In this document: piece by piece, positions 1-8,699 of the stretch
Numbering within the stretch: position 1 is the stretch's first letter
How the letters are laid out: the number at the start of each line of letters is the position of its first letter
DNA from: Roseovarius marisflavi
GTDB taxonomy: Bacteria; Pseudomonadota; Alphaproteobacteria; Rhodobacterales; Rhodobacteraceae
Direction of reading: 5' to 3'
Assembly: GCF_900142625.1 (NCBI RefSeq)
Contig: NZ_FRBN01000002.1
Span: 124,001-188,000, forward strand
Length of the DNA stretch: 64,000 nt
Program-made: the position numbers and the translations under genes
Notes under the pieces: generated by a model
The model's database searches: none
What the model saw: only the letters and a program-made list of their open reading frames with translations
Told to the model about the DNA's origin: nothing

Positions 1-259
1 ACAGGTCCTTGGAGTGCAGAACGACGCCTTCTTCGTTCTGATAGAAACAATCCACCGGACAAACCGCCATACACGGCGCATCTGAACAATGCATACACGC
101 CACCGAGATCGAACGCTCGCCCGGGCTACCGTCGTTGATCGTGACCACCTTGCGGCGGTTGATCCCCCACGGCACCTCGTGCTCGTTCTTACAGGCCGTT
201 ACGCATGCATTGCACTCGATGCAGCGTTCGGCGTCGCAAAGAAACTTTGCTCTTGCCAT
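1..259 (-). CDS. fdhB: Formate dehydrogenase iron-sulfur (beta) subunit, partial
   Basis: The N-terminal 86 residues of a 4Fe-4S electron-transfer subunit are visible; the frame stays open to the window edge, so the C-terminal part lies outside. The start ATG is preceded by an AAGGAG-like site. A first ferredoxin motif with Cys 13, 16, 19 and 23 (CIECNACVTACKNE) and a second cluster (CMHCSDAPCMAVCP) are intact. Family knowledge: these subunits carry electrons from the molybdenum catalytic subunit to a membrane cytochrome b. It lies 12 bp downstream of the catalytic subunit gene in the same operon. A gamma subunit gene would be expected next, beyond the window. Confidence 0.9.
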   Translation of the reverse strand, partial: MARAKFLCDAERCIECNACVTACKNEHEVPWGINRRKVVTINDGSPGERSISVACMHCSDAPCMAVCPVDCFYQNEEGVVLHSKDL

Positions 260-271
260 GTCAGTATCTCC

Positions 272-3166
272 TTATGCTGCACTGATTTTGCAAAGAGTCG
301 CCTTGGTCTCTTGCATTTGTGTGACGGAATCATAGCCATAGGTCTGGGCCGTGTTGGACGCTTCACCCAAGACATAGGGGTCTGCCCCTTTGGGATAATT
401 CGCCCGAAGATCCTTGCCCTCAAAATGACCACCAAAGTGGAAGGGCATGAAGACAACGCCTTCGCCCACCCGTTCGGTGACCATCGCCATGACCTTGACC
501 TTGGCGCCTTCGGCACCCTCAACCCAGACCTGCGCGCCGTCCCGCACACCAAGGTTATTGGCATCGCGCGGGTTGATTTCGACGAACATGTCCTGCTGAA
601 GCTCGGCCAGCCAGGGGTTTGAACGGGTCTCGTCACCGCCACCTTCATATTCGACCAGACGGCCGGATGTGAGGATGATCGGATACTCTTTCGAGAAGTC
701 GTTCTTCTGGATCGAGGCATACATGGTCGGCAGACGGTAATCGTGCCGGTCCTCGTATGTCGGATAATCCACGACCAGATCGCGCCGGTTCGTATAGAGC
801 GGCTCGCGGTGCAGAGGCACCGGATCGGGGAAGGTCCAGACGACGGCCCGCGCCTTGGCATTGCCGAAGGGCGCACATTCATGGGCAATCGCCACCCGCT
901 GAATCCCGCCCGAAAGGTCGGTTTTCCAGTTGGTGCCAGGTCCGGCAACGGCATCAATCGACGCGCGTTCCTCGGCGGTAAGATCACCGTCCCAGCCAAG
1001 ATCCATCAGCATCTGCATGGTGAATTCAGGGTAACCGTCCTGAATTTCAGACCCCGCAGAATAGACCCCTTCGGCCAGAAGATTGTCGCCATCCCGCTCG
1101 ACGCCGAAACGCGCGCGGAAGGTCAGGCCACCCTCACTGACAGGTTTGGACATGTCATAGAGGTTGGGCGTGCCGGGATGGTTCATCTCGGGGGTGCCCC
1201 AGCATGGCCAAGGCATACCATAGTAATCGCCATCTGCGGGGCCGCCACGGGCCTGCAAGGTGGTGCGATCAAAGGTGTGCTGGTTCGCCATGTGCTTCTT
1301 GATGCGCTCTGGCGACTGACCGGTATAGCCGACTGTCCACATGCCGCTGTTGAATTCGCGGGTGATGCTTTCGACGTTCGGCGTTTCCGCATCGTCCATC
1401 TCGATGTTGCGGAAGAAGCGGTCGGCCCAGCCAAACTTGTTGGCGAACTTGGCCATGATGACCTCGTCCGGCTTGCTTTCAAACAGCGGTGTGACAACGC
1501 GGTCACGCCACTGAAGCGAGCGGTTGGACGCGGTTACGGACCCGCGGGTCTCGAACTGCGTACAGGCCGGCAGAAGGTAAACGCCATCGGTGCGGTCATG
1601 CATGACGGCGGAAACGGTGGGATACGGGTCAACGACGACCAGCATGTCCAGCTTTTCCATAGCCGTTTTCATTTCCTTGCCGCGCGTCTGAGAGTTGGGC
1701 GCGTGGCCCCACAGAACCATGGCACGCACCTTGTTGGGCTGATCCATGTTTTCCGTGTCTTCCAGAACGCCGTCGATCCAGCGGCTGACAGGGATGCCCT
1801 TGAGGTTCTGCAAGGAGGTGTCCTTGCCGTCCTTGTCCTTGATGCTGTCGAACTGACCGGCAAGCCAGTCGGCATCTTCGCCCCAGACGCGGCCCCAATG
1901 GGCCCAGGCACCGCCCGACAGACCGTAATAGCCCGGCAGGGTGTGGCTCAGAACGCCAAGGTCGGTTGCGCCCTGCACGTTGTCGTGACCACGGAAGATG
2001 TTTGTGCCACCGCCCGATGTGCCCATGTTGCCAAGGGCCAGCTGCAGGATGCAGTAGGCGCGGGTGTTGTTGTTGCCGTTGGTGTGCTGTGTGCCACCCA
2101 TGCACCACACGACGGTGCCGGGGCGGTTGTTGGCCATGGTACGCGCAACGCGACGCAGCTGTTCACCCGGCGCGCCGGTGACACGCTCGACCTCTTCCGG
2201 GGTCCACTTGGCAACTTCGGCCTTGATCTCATCCATGCCCCAGACGCGGGTGCGGATGAATTCCTTGTCTTCCCAGCCATTCTCGAAGATGTGCCAGAGA
2301 ATACCCCAGACAAGCGCCACGTCCGAACCGGGACGGAAGCGCACATATTCATCGGCATGCGCCGCCGTGCGGGTAAAGCGCGGGTCGCAGACGATGAGGG
2401 GGGCGTTGTTCTGTTCCTTGGCCTTCAGGATGTGCAACAGCGAGACGGGATGCGCCTCGGCGGGGTTGCCACCGATGATGAAGATCGCCTTGGAGTTGTG
2501 CATGTCGTTGTAGGAGTTGGTCATCGCGCCATAGCCCCAGGTGTTTGCAACACCGGCAACCGTGGTCGAGTGACAAATCCGCGCCTGGTGATCCACGTTG
2601 TTGGTGCCCCAATAGGCAGCAAACTTGCGGAACAGATAGGCCTGTTCGTTGTTGTGCTTGGCAGAGCCGAGCCAATAGACGCTGTCAGGTCCGCTTTCTT
2701 CGCGGATCTTCATCATGCCGTCGCCGATCTCGTCGATCGCCTGTTCCCAGCTGATGCGCTTCCATTCACCGCCCTCTTTTTTCATCGGGTACTTGAGGCG
2801 GCGTTCGCCATGGGCGTGTTCACGCACCGCGGCGCCTTTGGCGCAATGGGCGCCAAGGTTGAACGGGCTGTCCCAGCCGGGCTCTTGCCCGACCCATACA
2901 CCGTTCTGGACTTCGGCAACGACCGTACAGCCGACCGAGCAGTGGGTGCAGACGGATTTGATCGTCTCGACGGCTTCATTGGCTGCACTCTGCGCGTTTG
3001 CACGCGTCACGGTGCCGCCCATGGCGCCAATTGCGGCCAGGCCACCAATGGCCAGGCCGGATCCGCGCAGGAACGCGCGGCGGTCGACCGACTTTTCGGC
3101 GACCTCGGACAGGATACTGGTCCGCTGGGGGCGTCTCGCAACCCCGTTGGTCTTTTTCCTAAGCAT
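272..3166 (-). CDS. fdhA: Formate dehydrogenase catalytic (alpha) subunit, molybdopterin-dependent
   Basis: A 964-residue oxidoreductase of the molybdopterin (DMSO reductase) superfamily that oxidises formate to CO2. A Tat signal is seen at the N-terminus (RRAFLR, residues 29-34, followed by a hydrophobic stretch ending ANAQS near 60), so the enzyme is predicted to be exported folded to the periplasm. The 4Fe-4S ligands are Cys73, Cys76, Cys80 and Cys108. The active-site position in RICHST is Cys198, so this is a cysteine enzyme, not a selenocysteine one. A GGGAGGAG ribosome site precedes the ATG. It is the core gene of the operon with a Tat small protein and chaperone upstream and the Fe-S subunit downstream. 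Confidence 0.95.
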   Translation of the reverse strand: MLRKKTNGVARRPQRTSILSEVAEKSVDRRAFLRGSGLAIGGLAAIGAMGGTVTRANAQSAANEAVETIKSVCTHCSVGCTVVAEVQNGVWVGQEPGWDSPFNLGAHCAKGAAVREHAHGERRLKYPMKKEGGEWKRISWEQAIDEIGDGMMKIREESGPDSVYWLGSAKHNNEQAYLFRKFAAYWGTNNVDHQARICHSTTVAGVANTWGYGAMTNSYNDMHNSKAIFIIGGNPAEAHPVSLLHILKAKEQNNAPLIVCDPRFTRTAAHADEYVRFRPGSDVALVWGILWHIFENGWEDKEFIRTRVWGMDEIKAEVAKWTPEEVERVTGAPGEQLRRVARTMANNRPGTVVWCMGGTQHTNGNNNTRAYCILQLALGNMGTSGGGTNIFRGHDNVQGATDLGVLSHTLPGYYGLSGGAWAHWGRVWGEDADWLAGQFDSIKDKDGKDTSLQNLKGIPVSRWIDGVLEDTENMDQPNKVRAMVLWGHAPNSQTRGKEMKTAMEKLDMLVVVDPYPTVSAVMHDRTDGVYLLPACTQFETRGSVTASNRSLQWRDRVVTPLFESKPDEVIMAKFANKFGWADRFFRNIEMDDAETPNVESITREFNSGMWTVGYTGQSPERIKKHMANQHTFDRTTLQARGGPADGDYYGMPWPCWGTPEMNHPGTPNLYDMSKPVSEGGLTFRARFGVERDGDNLLAEGVYSAGSEIQDGYPEFTMQMLMDLGWDGDLTAEERASIDAVAGPGTNWKTDLSGGIQRVAIAHECAPFGNAKARAVVWTFPDPVPLHREPLYTNRRDLVVDYPTYEDRHDYRLPTMYASIQKNDFSKEYPIILTSGRLVEYEGGGDETRSNPWLAELQQDMFVEINPRDANNLGVRDGAQVWVEGAEGAKVKVMAMVTERVGEGVVFMPFHFGGHFEGKDLRANYPKGADPYVLGEASNTAQTYGYDSVTQMQETKATLCKISAA

Positions 3167-3278
3167 GTTTCTCTCCTCCCTTGGCAGTCCAATCGGAACC
3201 TGCCGGGTACTACGGTTTCCTCTGACAGTCGGGCCTATCGCAACCAGTCGTCAGCGGTGTTTGACCTCGTCCGGCGGT

Positions 3279-3470
3279 TTAGAACCGGGCGCTGTCGAGA
3301 TAGGCGCGAGTATGCGCAGTGTCCTGCATCCTGTCGGATGACAGGTCAGGCTGGGCCGCCTCGGCAGCGGTCCCGCCCGCAACAGCAAAAGCCGCCGCAG
3401 CAGGCGCAGCAGTGCCGGCCAGTTTCAGAAAATCGCGGCGGCTGGTGTCGCCCTCGGTCTTCTTGGTCAT
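3279..3470 (-). CDS. Small Tat-signal protein of formate dehydrogenase operons
   Basis: A 63-residue protein that is almost entirely a twin-arginine signal (SRRDFLKLAG at residues 10-19, then an Ala-rich hydrophobic stretch) with a short hydrophilic tail. Such proteins occur just upstream of formate dehydrogenase catalytic genes (the 'formate dehydrogenase region TAT target' family); their role is unknown. A strong GGGAGGA site precedes the start. It sits between the chaperone gene and the catalytic gene in the same direction. The tail is too short for an enzyme, so a maturation or targeting role is an inference only. Confidence 0.85.
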   Translation of the reverse strand: MTKKTEGDTSRRDFLKLAGTAAPAAAAFAVAGGTAAEAAQPDLSSDRMQDTAHTRAYLDSARF

Positions 3471-3521
3471 AAGGGTGTTCCTCCCTTGGGTGATGACGGG
3501 TTGCCCCGCCGGTTATGCGGG

Positions 3522-4151
3522 CTAGCCCGCGCTCATCCGGAAGCCCTGCGCCTCGATATCCATGTAGACCCGACCGACAGCGCCGACCGAAGCATAGAAA
3601 ACCGAATTGGTCGCTGCTTCCAAATCCGTGAAAAAGTGACCGGCCCAGGGGCCGATGTGCTTGCCGAAGAACTGTTTCTGATCGGCAAGGCTGGCGGGTT
3701 TGCCATAGCGCCCGGTGATCATCCCGGCCATCATCTCCATCAGGCTGGCGATGTTGTCTTCGGGTTCGTAAACGTTCTGGGCGCGCGTCATGCTGCGCGC
3801 GGCCATATCCCGGCGCAGCCCGGCCAACGGCTTTTCGTTGAGAAAGCCGGTCAGGTAGTAGCTTGCGTAGGGCAGCAATTCACCCCGGCCAAGACCGATG
3901 AACAACGCGTTGAACTCGCTTTCGACCGCGCGCGCCTTGCTGTGGCCCGCGATGCGCGCGAGCGCGCCAATCGCGGTGCCAAGGTCGGTGTCGCCGCCGC
4001 TCAGGCCCGCCGTCTGATCAAGCAGCTTCTGCTCGGGCGGACGCGACAGGATCACGCCAAGGTAGTCGTAAAGATCGGCGCGCAGGCGATCCTCTTCGGT
4101 GATCTCATGCGCGGGACTTGGGTTTTCCATCAGGGCCTCTTGGTTGGTCAT
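3522..4151 (-). CDS. TorD/DmsD-family molecular chaperone
   Basis: A 209-residue all-helical-type protein with signatures of the TorD family: FNALFIGLGRGELLPYASYY and YEPEDNIASLMEMM. Family knowledge: these cytoplasmic chaperones bind Tat signals and apo-molybdoenzymes and hold them until the cofactor is inserted. Placement directly upstream of two Tat-signal genes supports formate dehydrogenase as the client. Its start overlaps the stop of the DUF3306 gene by 4 bases, suggesting translational coupling. Confidence 0.9.
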   Translation of the reverse strand: MTNQEALMENPSPAHEITEEDRLRADLYDYLGVILSRPPEQKLLDQTAGLSGGDTDLGTAIGALARIAGHSKARAVESEFNALFIGLGRGELLPYASYYLTGFLNEKPLAGLRRDMAARSMTRAQNVYEPEDNIASLMEMMAGMITGRYGKPASLADQKQFFGKHIGPWAGHFFTDLEAATNSVFYASVGAVGRVYMDIEAQGFRMSAG

Positions 4152-4789
4152 ACCGATGCTCCGGTCTGATCTTGAAATGCGAAACTCATACGACGGCGCG
4201 GCGGGGCCTCGTCGGCCTCTTGCGGGGCCGCCTCGGCTATCTGCCCGGTCGCGGTCGGCGCGTCGCCTGTCGCTGCGGTCTCTTCGGTCTCGTCCTCGGC
4301 CATGGCGACGGTCGCCTCGGGCTGTTCGTCCTCCAGAAGCTCTTCTTCCTCAAGCGGCGACTCTTCGGGCGGGTTTGCCTCAAGCTCGGCCTGACGGGCC
4401 ATTTCCTCGACATGGGCGGTCATGCCCTTACCCACCTGATAGGCGGTCTGCATGTGCTCAAGCACCTTGGCCTTGTCGGTAAAATCTTCGCCGTAATCCA
4501 GCAGCCCGTCAAGGTTTGCCAGCGCCGGGTTCGACGTCCAAAGACGACGCAGCGCCGGACGGCGCAGCCGGTCCGGCACGGCCTTGGTCATGAAAGCGCG
4601 GAAATCATCCCCCGGCCCCATCGTATCGGGATCTGGCAATTGCAGCTCTTCCAGAAGCTCGGCATCAGTCTTTTCGGCCAATTCCGCATCGCGCGCGGCA
4701 AGGGCTTCGGCCTCGCTGGCGCGCGCCTCGGCCTCGGCTTCTGCCTCGACCTGCGCCTTGCGGCGCGACCAGAAATCCCCCCGGCTCAA
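4148..4789 (-). CDS. DUF3306 domain protein, formate dehydrogenase accessory
   Basis: A 213-residue soluble protein. It starts with a charged Ala/Glu-rich helical stretch (residues 10-45), followed by the recognisable DUF3306 core around residues 60-105 (LRRLWTSNP, then DGLLDYGEDF), and ends in an acidic Glu/Ala-rich tail. No enzymatic motif is visible. DUF3306 and DUF3305 genes are known to travel with formate dehydrogenase and TorD-type genes; their biochemical function is not established. The gene overlaps both neighbours by 4 bases, so the operon is tightly coupled. Confidence 0.85.
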   Translation of the reverse strand: MSRGDFWSRRKAQVEAEAEAEARASEAEALAARDAELAEKTDAELLEELQLPDPDTMGPGDDFRAFMTKAVPDRLRRPALRRLWTSNPALANLDGLLDYGEDFTDKAKVLEHMQTAYQVGKGMTAHVEEMARQAELEANPPEESPLEEEELLEDEQPEATVAMAEDETEETAATGDAPTATGQIAEAAPQEADEAPPRRRMSFAFQDQTGASV

Positions 4790-5364
4790 TGCACCCGTCC
4801 TTTGCGGACAGAGGCAGGGGCGCGGTAAACATCGCTCAGCTGGTGAATGCGCGGATCGCCGACACCATCCTCGACACGATTGACATCGGTCTTGTCGCGG
4901 CGGCGTTTCTTGAAGGTTTCTTCCTGATGATGCGCATCGACGAATTCGCGCACCCAGGCCACAAGCCCCTCGGGCATGGCGACTTTCTCGACGATCTCTT
5001 CGCCGGTGTCGGCGTAGTCCTGGGCCTCGAAGGGAGAGGCGGTGACCAGCACCACATGAAAAGGCTTGCTCGCCGCATCTGCGCCGACATTCTGGCGCAT
5101 CACCACGTAGACCGAGGGCACCCGCGCCGAGATCCCCTGAAGGTAGGCCTCGGTTTCAGCGCCGTGCAAGTCCATCTGGGCGGTGGCCGCGTGGTAATCC
5201 ACCGTGTCGCCGTCGCGACGCAGCTCGCGCCAATCCGCCGCGCCTGCGCCGGGCATGACCGAAACCGCGCGCCACGACCAAGCCGCCCAACGGGTCACGC
5301 CGGGTGCCCTTCGGATAACGACCCCGACGGGGATCGTGGCATAGGTCTTCGGATTGTAGATCAC
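4786..5364 (-). CDS. DUF3305 domain protein, formate dehydrogenase accessory
   Basis: About 192 residues from a proposed GTG start at 5364. The DUF3305 core begins with IPVGVVIRRAPG and WAAWSWRAVSV, and continues with WRELRRDGD and YVVMRQN. The frame stays open to an ATG at 5565, but the extra 67 residues look unlike the family, so I prefer the GTG although its ribosome site is weak. It is the first gene of the operon. Function is unknown; linkage to formate dehydrogenase is the only clue. Confidence 0.75.
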   Translation of the reverse strand: MIYNPKTYATIPVGVVIRRAPGVTRWAAWSWRAVSVMPGAGAADWRELRRDGDTVDYHAATAQMDLHGAETEAYLQGISARVPSVYVVMRQNVGADAASKPFHVVLVTASPFEAQDYADTGEEIVEKVAMPEGLVAWVREFVDAHHQEETFKKRRRDKTDVNRVEDGVGDPRIHQLSDVYRAPASVRKGRVH

Positions 5365-5717
5365 GCTTGGTTTTTCGTCCCTGGCTGTTTGCCTCCAGAT
5401 TGGTGCAGATTTCTGACCACTCAAAGCGTTTTCTGTGTGCAATCGTCCACCAAGTGAAAAGACAGGACATTTTGGACCGAATTCCCGCACCTTAGGGATG
5501 AACACGGTCAGATTGACCGACCTGCCACTTTCGCCGCTTTGCAGCAATTGCGACAATGCGGCCATCGAAAACGAATCACCTGCCCCCGACCTGGGCCGTT
5601 GCGCCGGGTTGGCGCGATTGGAATTGCTGTTTACGACGGGGTCGAATCATGCCTACTCTGACGCCGCACTGACGCAACCAACGTTCTTCTCAACATCGCG
5701 AAAACACTGGGGTAAAA
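5365..5717. promoter_or_regulatory. Divergent intergenic region of the formate dehydrogenase locus
   Basis: About 350 bases between the divergent DUF3305 operon and the poly-ferredoxin gene. It should contain both promoters. It is less GC-rich than the coding DNA. I found no convincing coding frame and cannot name an operator from sequence alone. If the DUF3305 gene really starts at 5565 the region shrinks to about 150 bases. Confidence 0.45.
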
Positions 5718-7676
5718 ATGCCTAAGCAATTGATTTTGTGCGACTGTTCCGGCACTCAAACGCTGGATGGTGACGCCCTTGCACAGGCCACCGGTCTTGG
5801 CTGTTCGCGGGTGCATTCCGCGCTCTGCACCGATGAAATCGGGCTTGCCGCCAAGGCCATCGAGGGCGGTGACGCAATTATTTGTTGCCGTCAGGAACAG
5901 CGGATTTTCGAAGAACTGGCCGCCGATATCGGGGCCGCTGAACCGGCCTTTGCCGACCTGCGTGACCGGGCCGGCTGGAGCGATGACAGCGCCTCGAAAC
6001 TACCCAAAATGGCCGCGCTTTTGGCCGAGGCCAGCCTTCCGGCGCCGCGCGAAAAGACATTGGATGTGATTTCAGAGGGTCTTTGCCTGATCATCGGCGG
6101 CTCTGACGTGGTGCTTGCGGCCGCCGAAAAACTGGCGCCCCTGCTCGGCGTCACGGTGCTTTTGACCGATGATTGCGCCCCGCCAGAGGCCCGCGATTTC
6201 GATGCGATCCGAGGCCGCATTTCCCATGCCAAGGGCGCGCTCGGGCACTTCGAGTTGACGATTGACGCGCTGCAACAGGTCAACCCGGCGGGCCGTGGCG
6301 CGCTTGGTTGGGGGGCGCCGCGCGATGGCGGTCAGACCGCCTGCGACGTGATCCTTGACCTGACCGGCGCCACGCCGATGTTCCCGGCGCCGCAAAAGCG
6401 CGAAGGCTATCTGCGCGCCGATCCCGGCAGCATAACGGCCGTCTCGGACGCGGTTTTCGAGGCCGCGCAAATGATCGGCACCTTTGAAAAGCCGCTTTAC
6501 GTCGCGCTTGAACCGCTGATCTGCGCCCATAGCCGCGCCGAGCAGACCGGGTGCAGCAAATGCCTTGATATCTGTCCGACCGGGGCGATCCTGCCGATGG
6601 GCGAGCATGTGACCATCGACCCGATGATCTGTGCCGGCTGCGGGGCGTGCGCCGCGCGTTGTCCGTCGGGCGCAATCACCTATGATGCGCCCTCGCCCGA
6701 CGTCACCTTTCGCCGTATTCAGACGCTGGCCTCGGCCTATCGCAAGGCGGGCGGCGACGCGCCGCGCCTGTTGGTCTGTGACCACGATCACGGCGGCCAG
6801 ATGATCAGCCTTGCGGCCCGTCACGGGCGCGGATTGCCCGCCGATGTGATCCCGCTTGAGGTCGAGGCCCTGTCGGGCTTTGGCCATGCGGAAATTCTGG
6901 CGGCGCTTGCCTCGGGCTTTGCCGAGGTGGCCATCCTTGTGTCGCCGCGCACCGAGCGCGACGCGCTTGACCTTGAAATTCCGCTGGCGCAGGCGATGGC
7001 CGGTGCGGGCCGTGTGACCCTTCTGGACCTGAGCGATCCCGATGCTCTGTGCGACGCGCTTTATGATGCGGGCGAGACACCTGCGCCCTGCGCCGATCCG
7101 ATCCTGCCGATGGGGAGCCGCCGACAGGTGGCGCGCATTGCGGCCAAGACTCTCACGCCCGGCGATGAGGTCCTGCCCCTGCCCGAGGCCGCCCCCTATG
7201 GCGCGGTTCTGGTCAATACCGAGAGCTGTACGCTCTGCCTGAGCTGTGTGTCGCTCTGCCCGTCGGGGGCCTTGCTTGACAACCCCGACATGCCGCAGCT
7301 GCGCTTTCAGGAAGATGCCTGCCTGCAATGCGGGATCTGCGCCACGATCTGTCCGGAACAGGCGATCACGCTGGAACCACGCATGAACCTTGGGGATTCT
7401 GCCCTGACGCAGGTCGTGCTGAACGAGGAAGAGCCGTTTGCCTGCATCGAATGCGGTGCCTTGTTCGGGGTGAAATCGACCGTCGAAAAGGTGGTTGAAA
7501 AGCTGGCCGGCAAGCATTCGATGTTCGCCACCTCGGACACCGCCAAGATGATCCAGATGTGCGATGGCTGCCGGATCAACGCCCAGTATCATTCAAAGAA
7601 CAACCCCTTCGCCGGGGCCGAACGCCCCGCCGTGCGCACCACCGAGGATTACCTCAGCAAGCGCAAGGATCACTGA
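5718..7676 (+). CDS. Poly-4Fe-4S ferredoxin-like protein linked to formate dehydrogenase
   Basis: A 652-residue cytoplasmic protein. After an N-terminal motif LILCDCSGTQ it carries four classic 4Fe-4S clusters: CSKCLDICP (near residue 279), CAGCGACAARCP (near 306), CTLCLSCVSLCP (near 504) and CLQCGICATICP (near 535). A further C-terminal CIECG (near 575) and MCDGCR (near 614) could bind another metal site. No signal peptide is seen. Such proteins are found beside DUF3305/DUF3306/TorD formate dehydrogenase operons and are presumed to be electron carriers or maturation factors. It is divergent from that operon and its stop overlaps the convergent cytochrome-like gene by 7 bases. Confidence 0.85.
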   Translation: MPKQLILCDCSGTQTLDGDALAQATGLGCSRVHSALCTDEIGLAAKAIEGGDAIICCRQEQRIFEELAADIGAAEPAFADLRDRAGWSDDSASKLPKMAALLAEASLPAPREKTLDVISEGLCLIIGGSDVVLAAAEKLAPLLGVTVLLTDDCAPPEARDFDAIRGRISHAKGALGHFELTIDALQQVNPAGRGALGWGAPRDGGQTACDVILDLTGATPMFPAPQKREGYLRADPGSITAVSDAVFEAAQMIGTFEKPLYVALEPLICAHSRAEQTGCSKCLDICPTGAILPMGEHVTIDPMICAGCGACAARCPSGAITYDAPSPDVTFRRIQTLASAYRKAGGDAPRLLVCDHDHGGQMISLAARHGRGLPADVIPLEVEALSGFGHAEILAALASGFAEVAILVSPRTERDALDLEIPLAQAMAGAGRVTLLDLSDPDALCDALYDAGETPAPCADPILPMGSRRQVARIAAKTLTPGDEVLPLPEAAPYGAVLVNTESCTLCLSCVSLCPSGALLDNPDMPQLRFQEDACLQCGICATICPEQAITLEPRMNLGDSALTQVVLNEEEPFACIECGALFGVKSTVEKVVEKLAGKHSMFATSDTAKMIQMCDGCRINAQYHSKNNPFAGAERPAVRTTEDYLSKRKDH

Positions 7677-8440
7677 TGCCTGATCGGCGCGCCAAGATCG
7701 GCCGGGGCAACCCCCGAGACATAGGCCATGATGGCCTCGAGATCATCAAGCGTGATCTCGACCGGCACGATTGGCGGCGGAAGGTGATCGGCGAACGGTT
7801 CGGTGATCTCTGCGACCTGGGTAAAGGCCGGGTGCGGGTTAAGCGCGAAAAAGCCCTGAAACCGGGCGCCCCAATCGGGCAGCGCGCGCAGCACCGCGAA
7901 CGACGGGGTCGAGCCGATGGCGTTCATCCGGTTCTCTTCCGAGACAACATGACAACGCCCGCAATGGCGCAGCGACAGGCCCTTGCCAGCCACCGCGTCG
8001 CCCTCGAACACAAGCGCAACCTCGACCTTGTCCTCTGCCTCTGGCAGGGTGAAGGGCGCGCGCCCGTCGACCTCAAAACTCGTCAGGGTGCGCTGTCCGA
8101 TCTCGGAGGTCAGCCAATCGGCAAACCGCGCCGCGCCCGCATGGGTGCCGCGCAGACGCATCCGCCATGTCGCGCCCTCGCCGATGAAAACCGCGCGCCC
8201 CTCGGTTTTGCCAAACGCCACCTCGGCTTCGCCATCGCCGGTCACGATCTCTATCCGCACGCCGGTCTTGAGCGAAAAGCGCGGGCGCAGGTAATCAAGC
8301 AACCCGCTGGCGATCAGGGCCTCGGGTGCGCTCAGGCGAAACAGCCGCTCGTCGGCCGTCGCGCTCACCGGCAAGAGCACCGCCAGACAGAAAATGATCA
8401 TCCGCAACACACGGTTCGGGCTTGGGTTCCATCCTTGCAT
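7670..8440 (-). CDS. Periplasmic protein with one c-type heme motif
   Basis: About 256 residues. A hydrophobic signal sequence (MIIFCLAVLLPVSATADE) is followed by a first half of unknown fold and, near residue 163, a single heme motif CGRCH (GLSLRHCGRCHVVSEEN). Export plus CxxCH implies covalent heme in the periplasm. Start choice is uncertain: ATG at 8440 adds 13 residues before the signal, ATG at 8401 begins directly on it. The gene converges on the poly-ferredoxin gene and is divergent from DUF6494-Mrp, so it may be an electron acceptor for the formate dehydrogenase system. That role is inference. Confidence 0.7.
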   Translation of the reverse strand: MQGWNPSPNRVLRMIIFCLAVLLPVSATADERLFRLSAPEALIASGLLDYLRPRFSLKTGVRIEIVTGDGEAEVAFGKTEGRAVFIGEGATWRMRLRGTHAGAARFADWLTSEIGQRTLTSFEVDGRAPFTLPEAEDKVEVALVFEGDAVAGKGLSLRHCGRCHVVSEENRMNAIGSTPSFAVLRALPDWGARFQGFFALNPHPAFTQVAEITEPFADHLPPPIVPVEITLDDLEAIMAYVSGVAPADLGAPIRHQ

Positions 8441-8503
8441 GCCCCACGTTAGAAACAGCCGCATGTCTGCGTCAACCATCTTGAACACCAAACGGAGAGA
8501 CAC

Positions 8504-8698
8504 ATGAGCGAAGATTTCAACATGTCGATGCGCAAATTCCTCAAACAGGTCGGCGTGACCTCGCAGCAGGCCATCGAAGAGGGCATCCGCCGCGCGGGCG
8601 ACACGTCCGGGCGCGAGTTCAGCGCCAAGGTTGTCCTTACCGTGGACGGGCTCGATATCGAGCATGTGGTCACCGGTACGATCAAGGGGCAAAACTGA
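8504..8698 (+). CDS. DUF6494 family small protein
   Basis: A 64-residue protein starting MSEDFNMSMRKFLKQVGVTS. The N-terminal half resembles a short helical unit and the C-terminal half two strands (VVLTVDGLDIEH). It matches my recollection of the DUF6494 family, small proteins encoded next to Mrp ATPases in alphaproteobacteria. Function is unknown. The stop is one base before the GTG of the Mrp gene, so the two are very probably co-translated. Confidence 0.75.
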   Translation: MSEDFNMSMRKFLKQVGVTSQQAIEEGIRRAGDTSGREFSAKVVLTVDGLDIEHVVTGTIKGQN

Positions 8699-8699
8699 G

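Noticed and set aside
2560..2585. Possible selenocysteine active site in the formate dehydrogenase
   Set aside because: The active-site codon is TGC (Cys198 in RICHST), not TGA, so no selenocysteine is needed.
743..3472. A 909-residue plus-strand open frame opposite the formate dehydrogenase catalytic gene
   Set aside because: It mirrors a clearly real gene, has His/Val/Gly/Arg-rich composition and no domain; it is a GC-driven antisense shadow.
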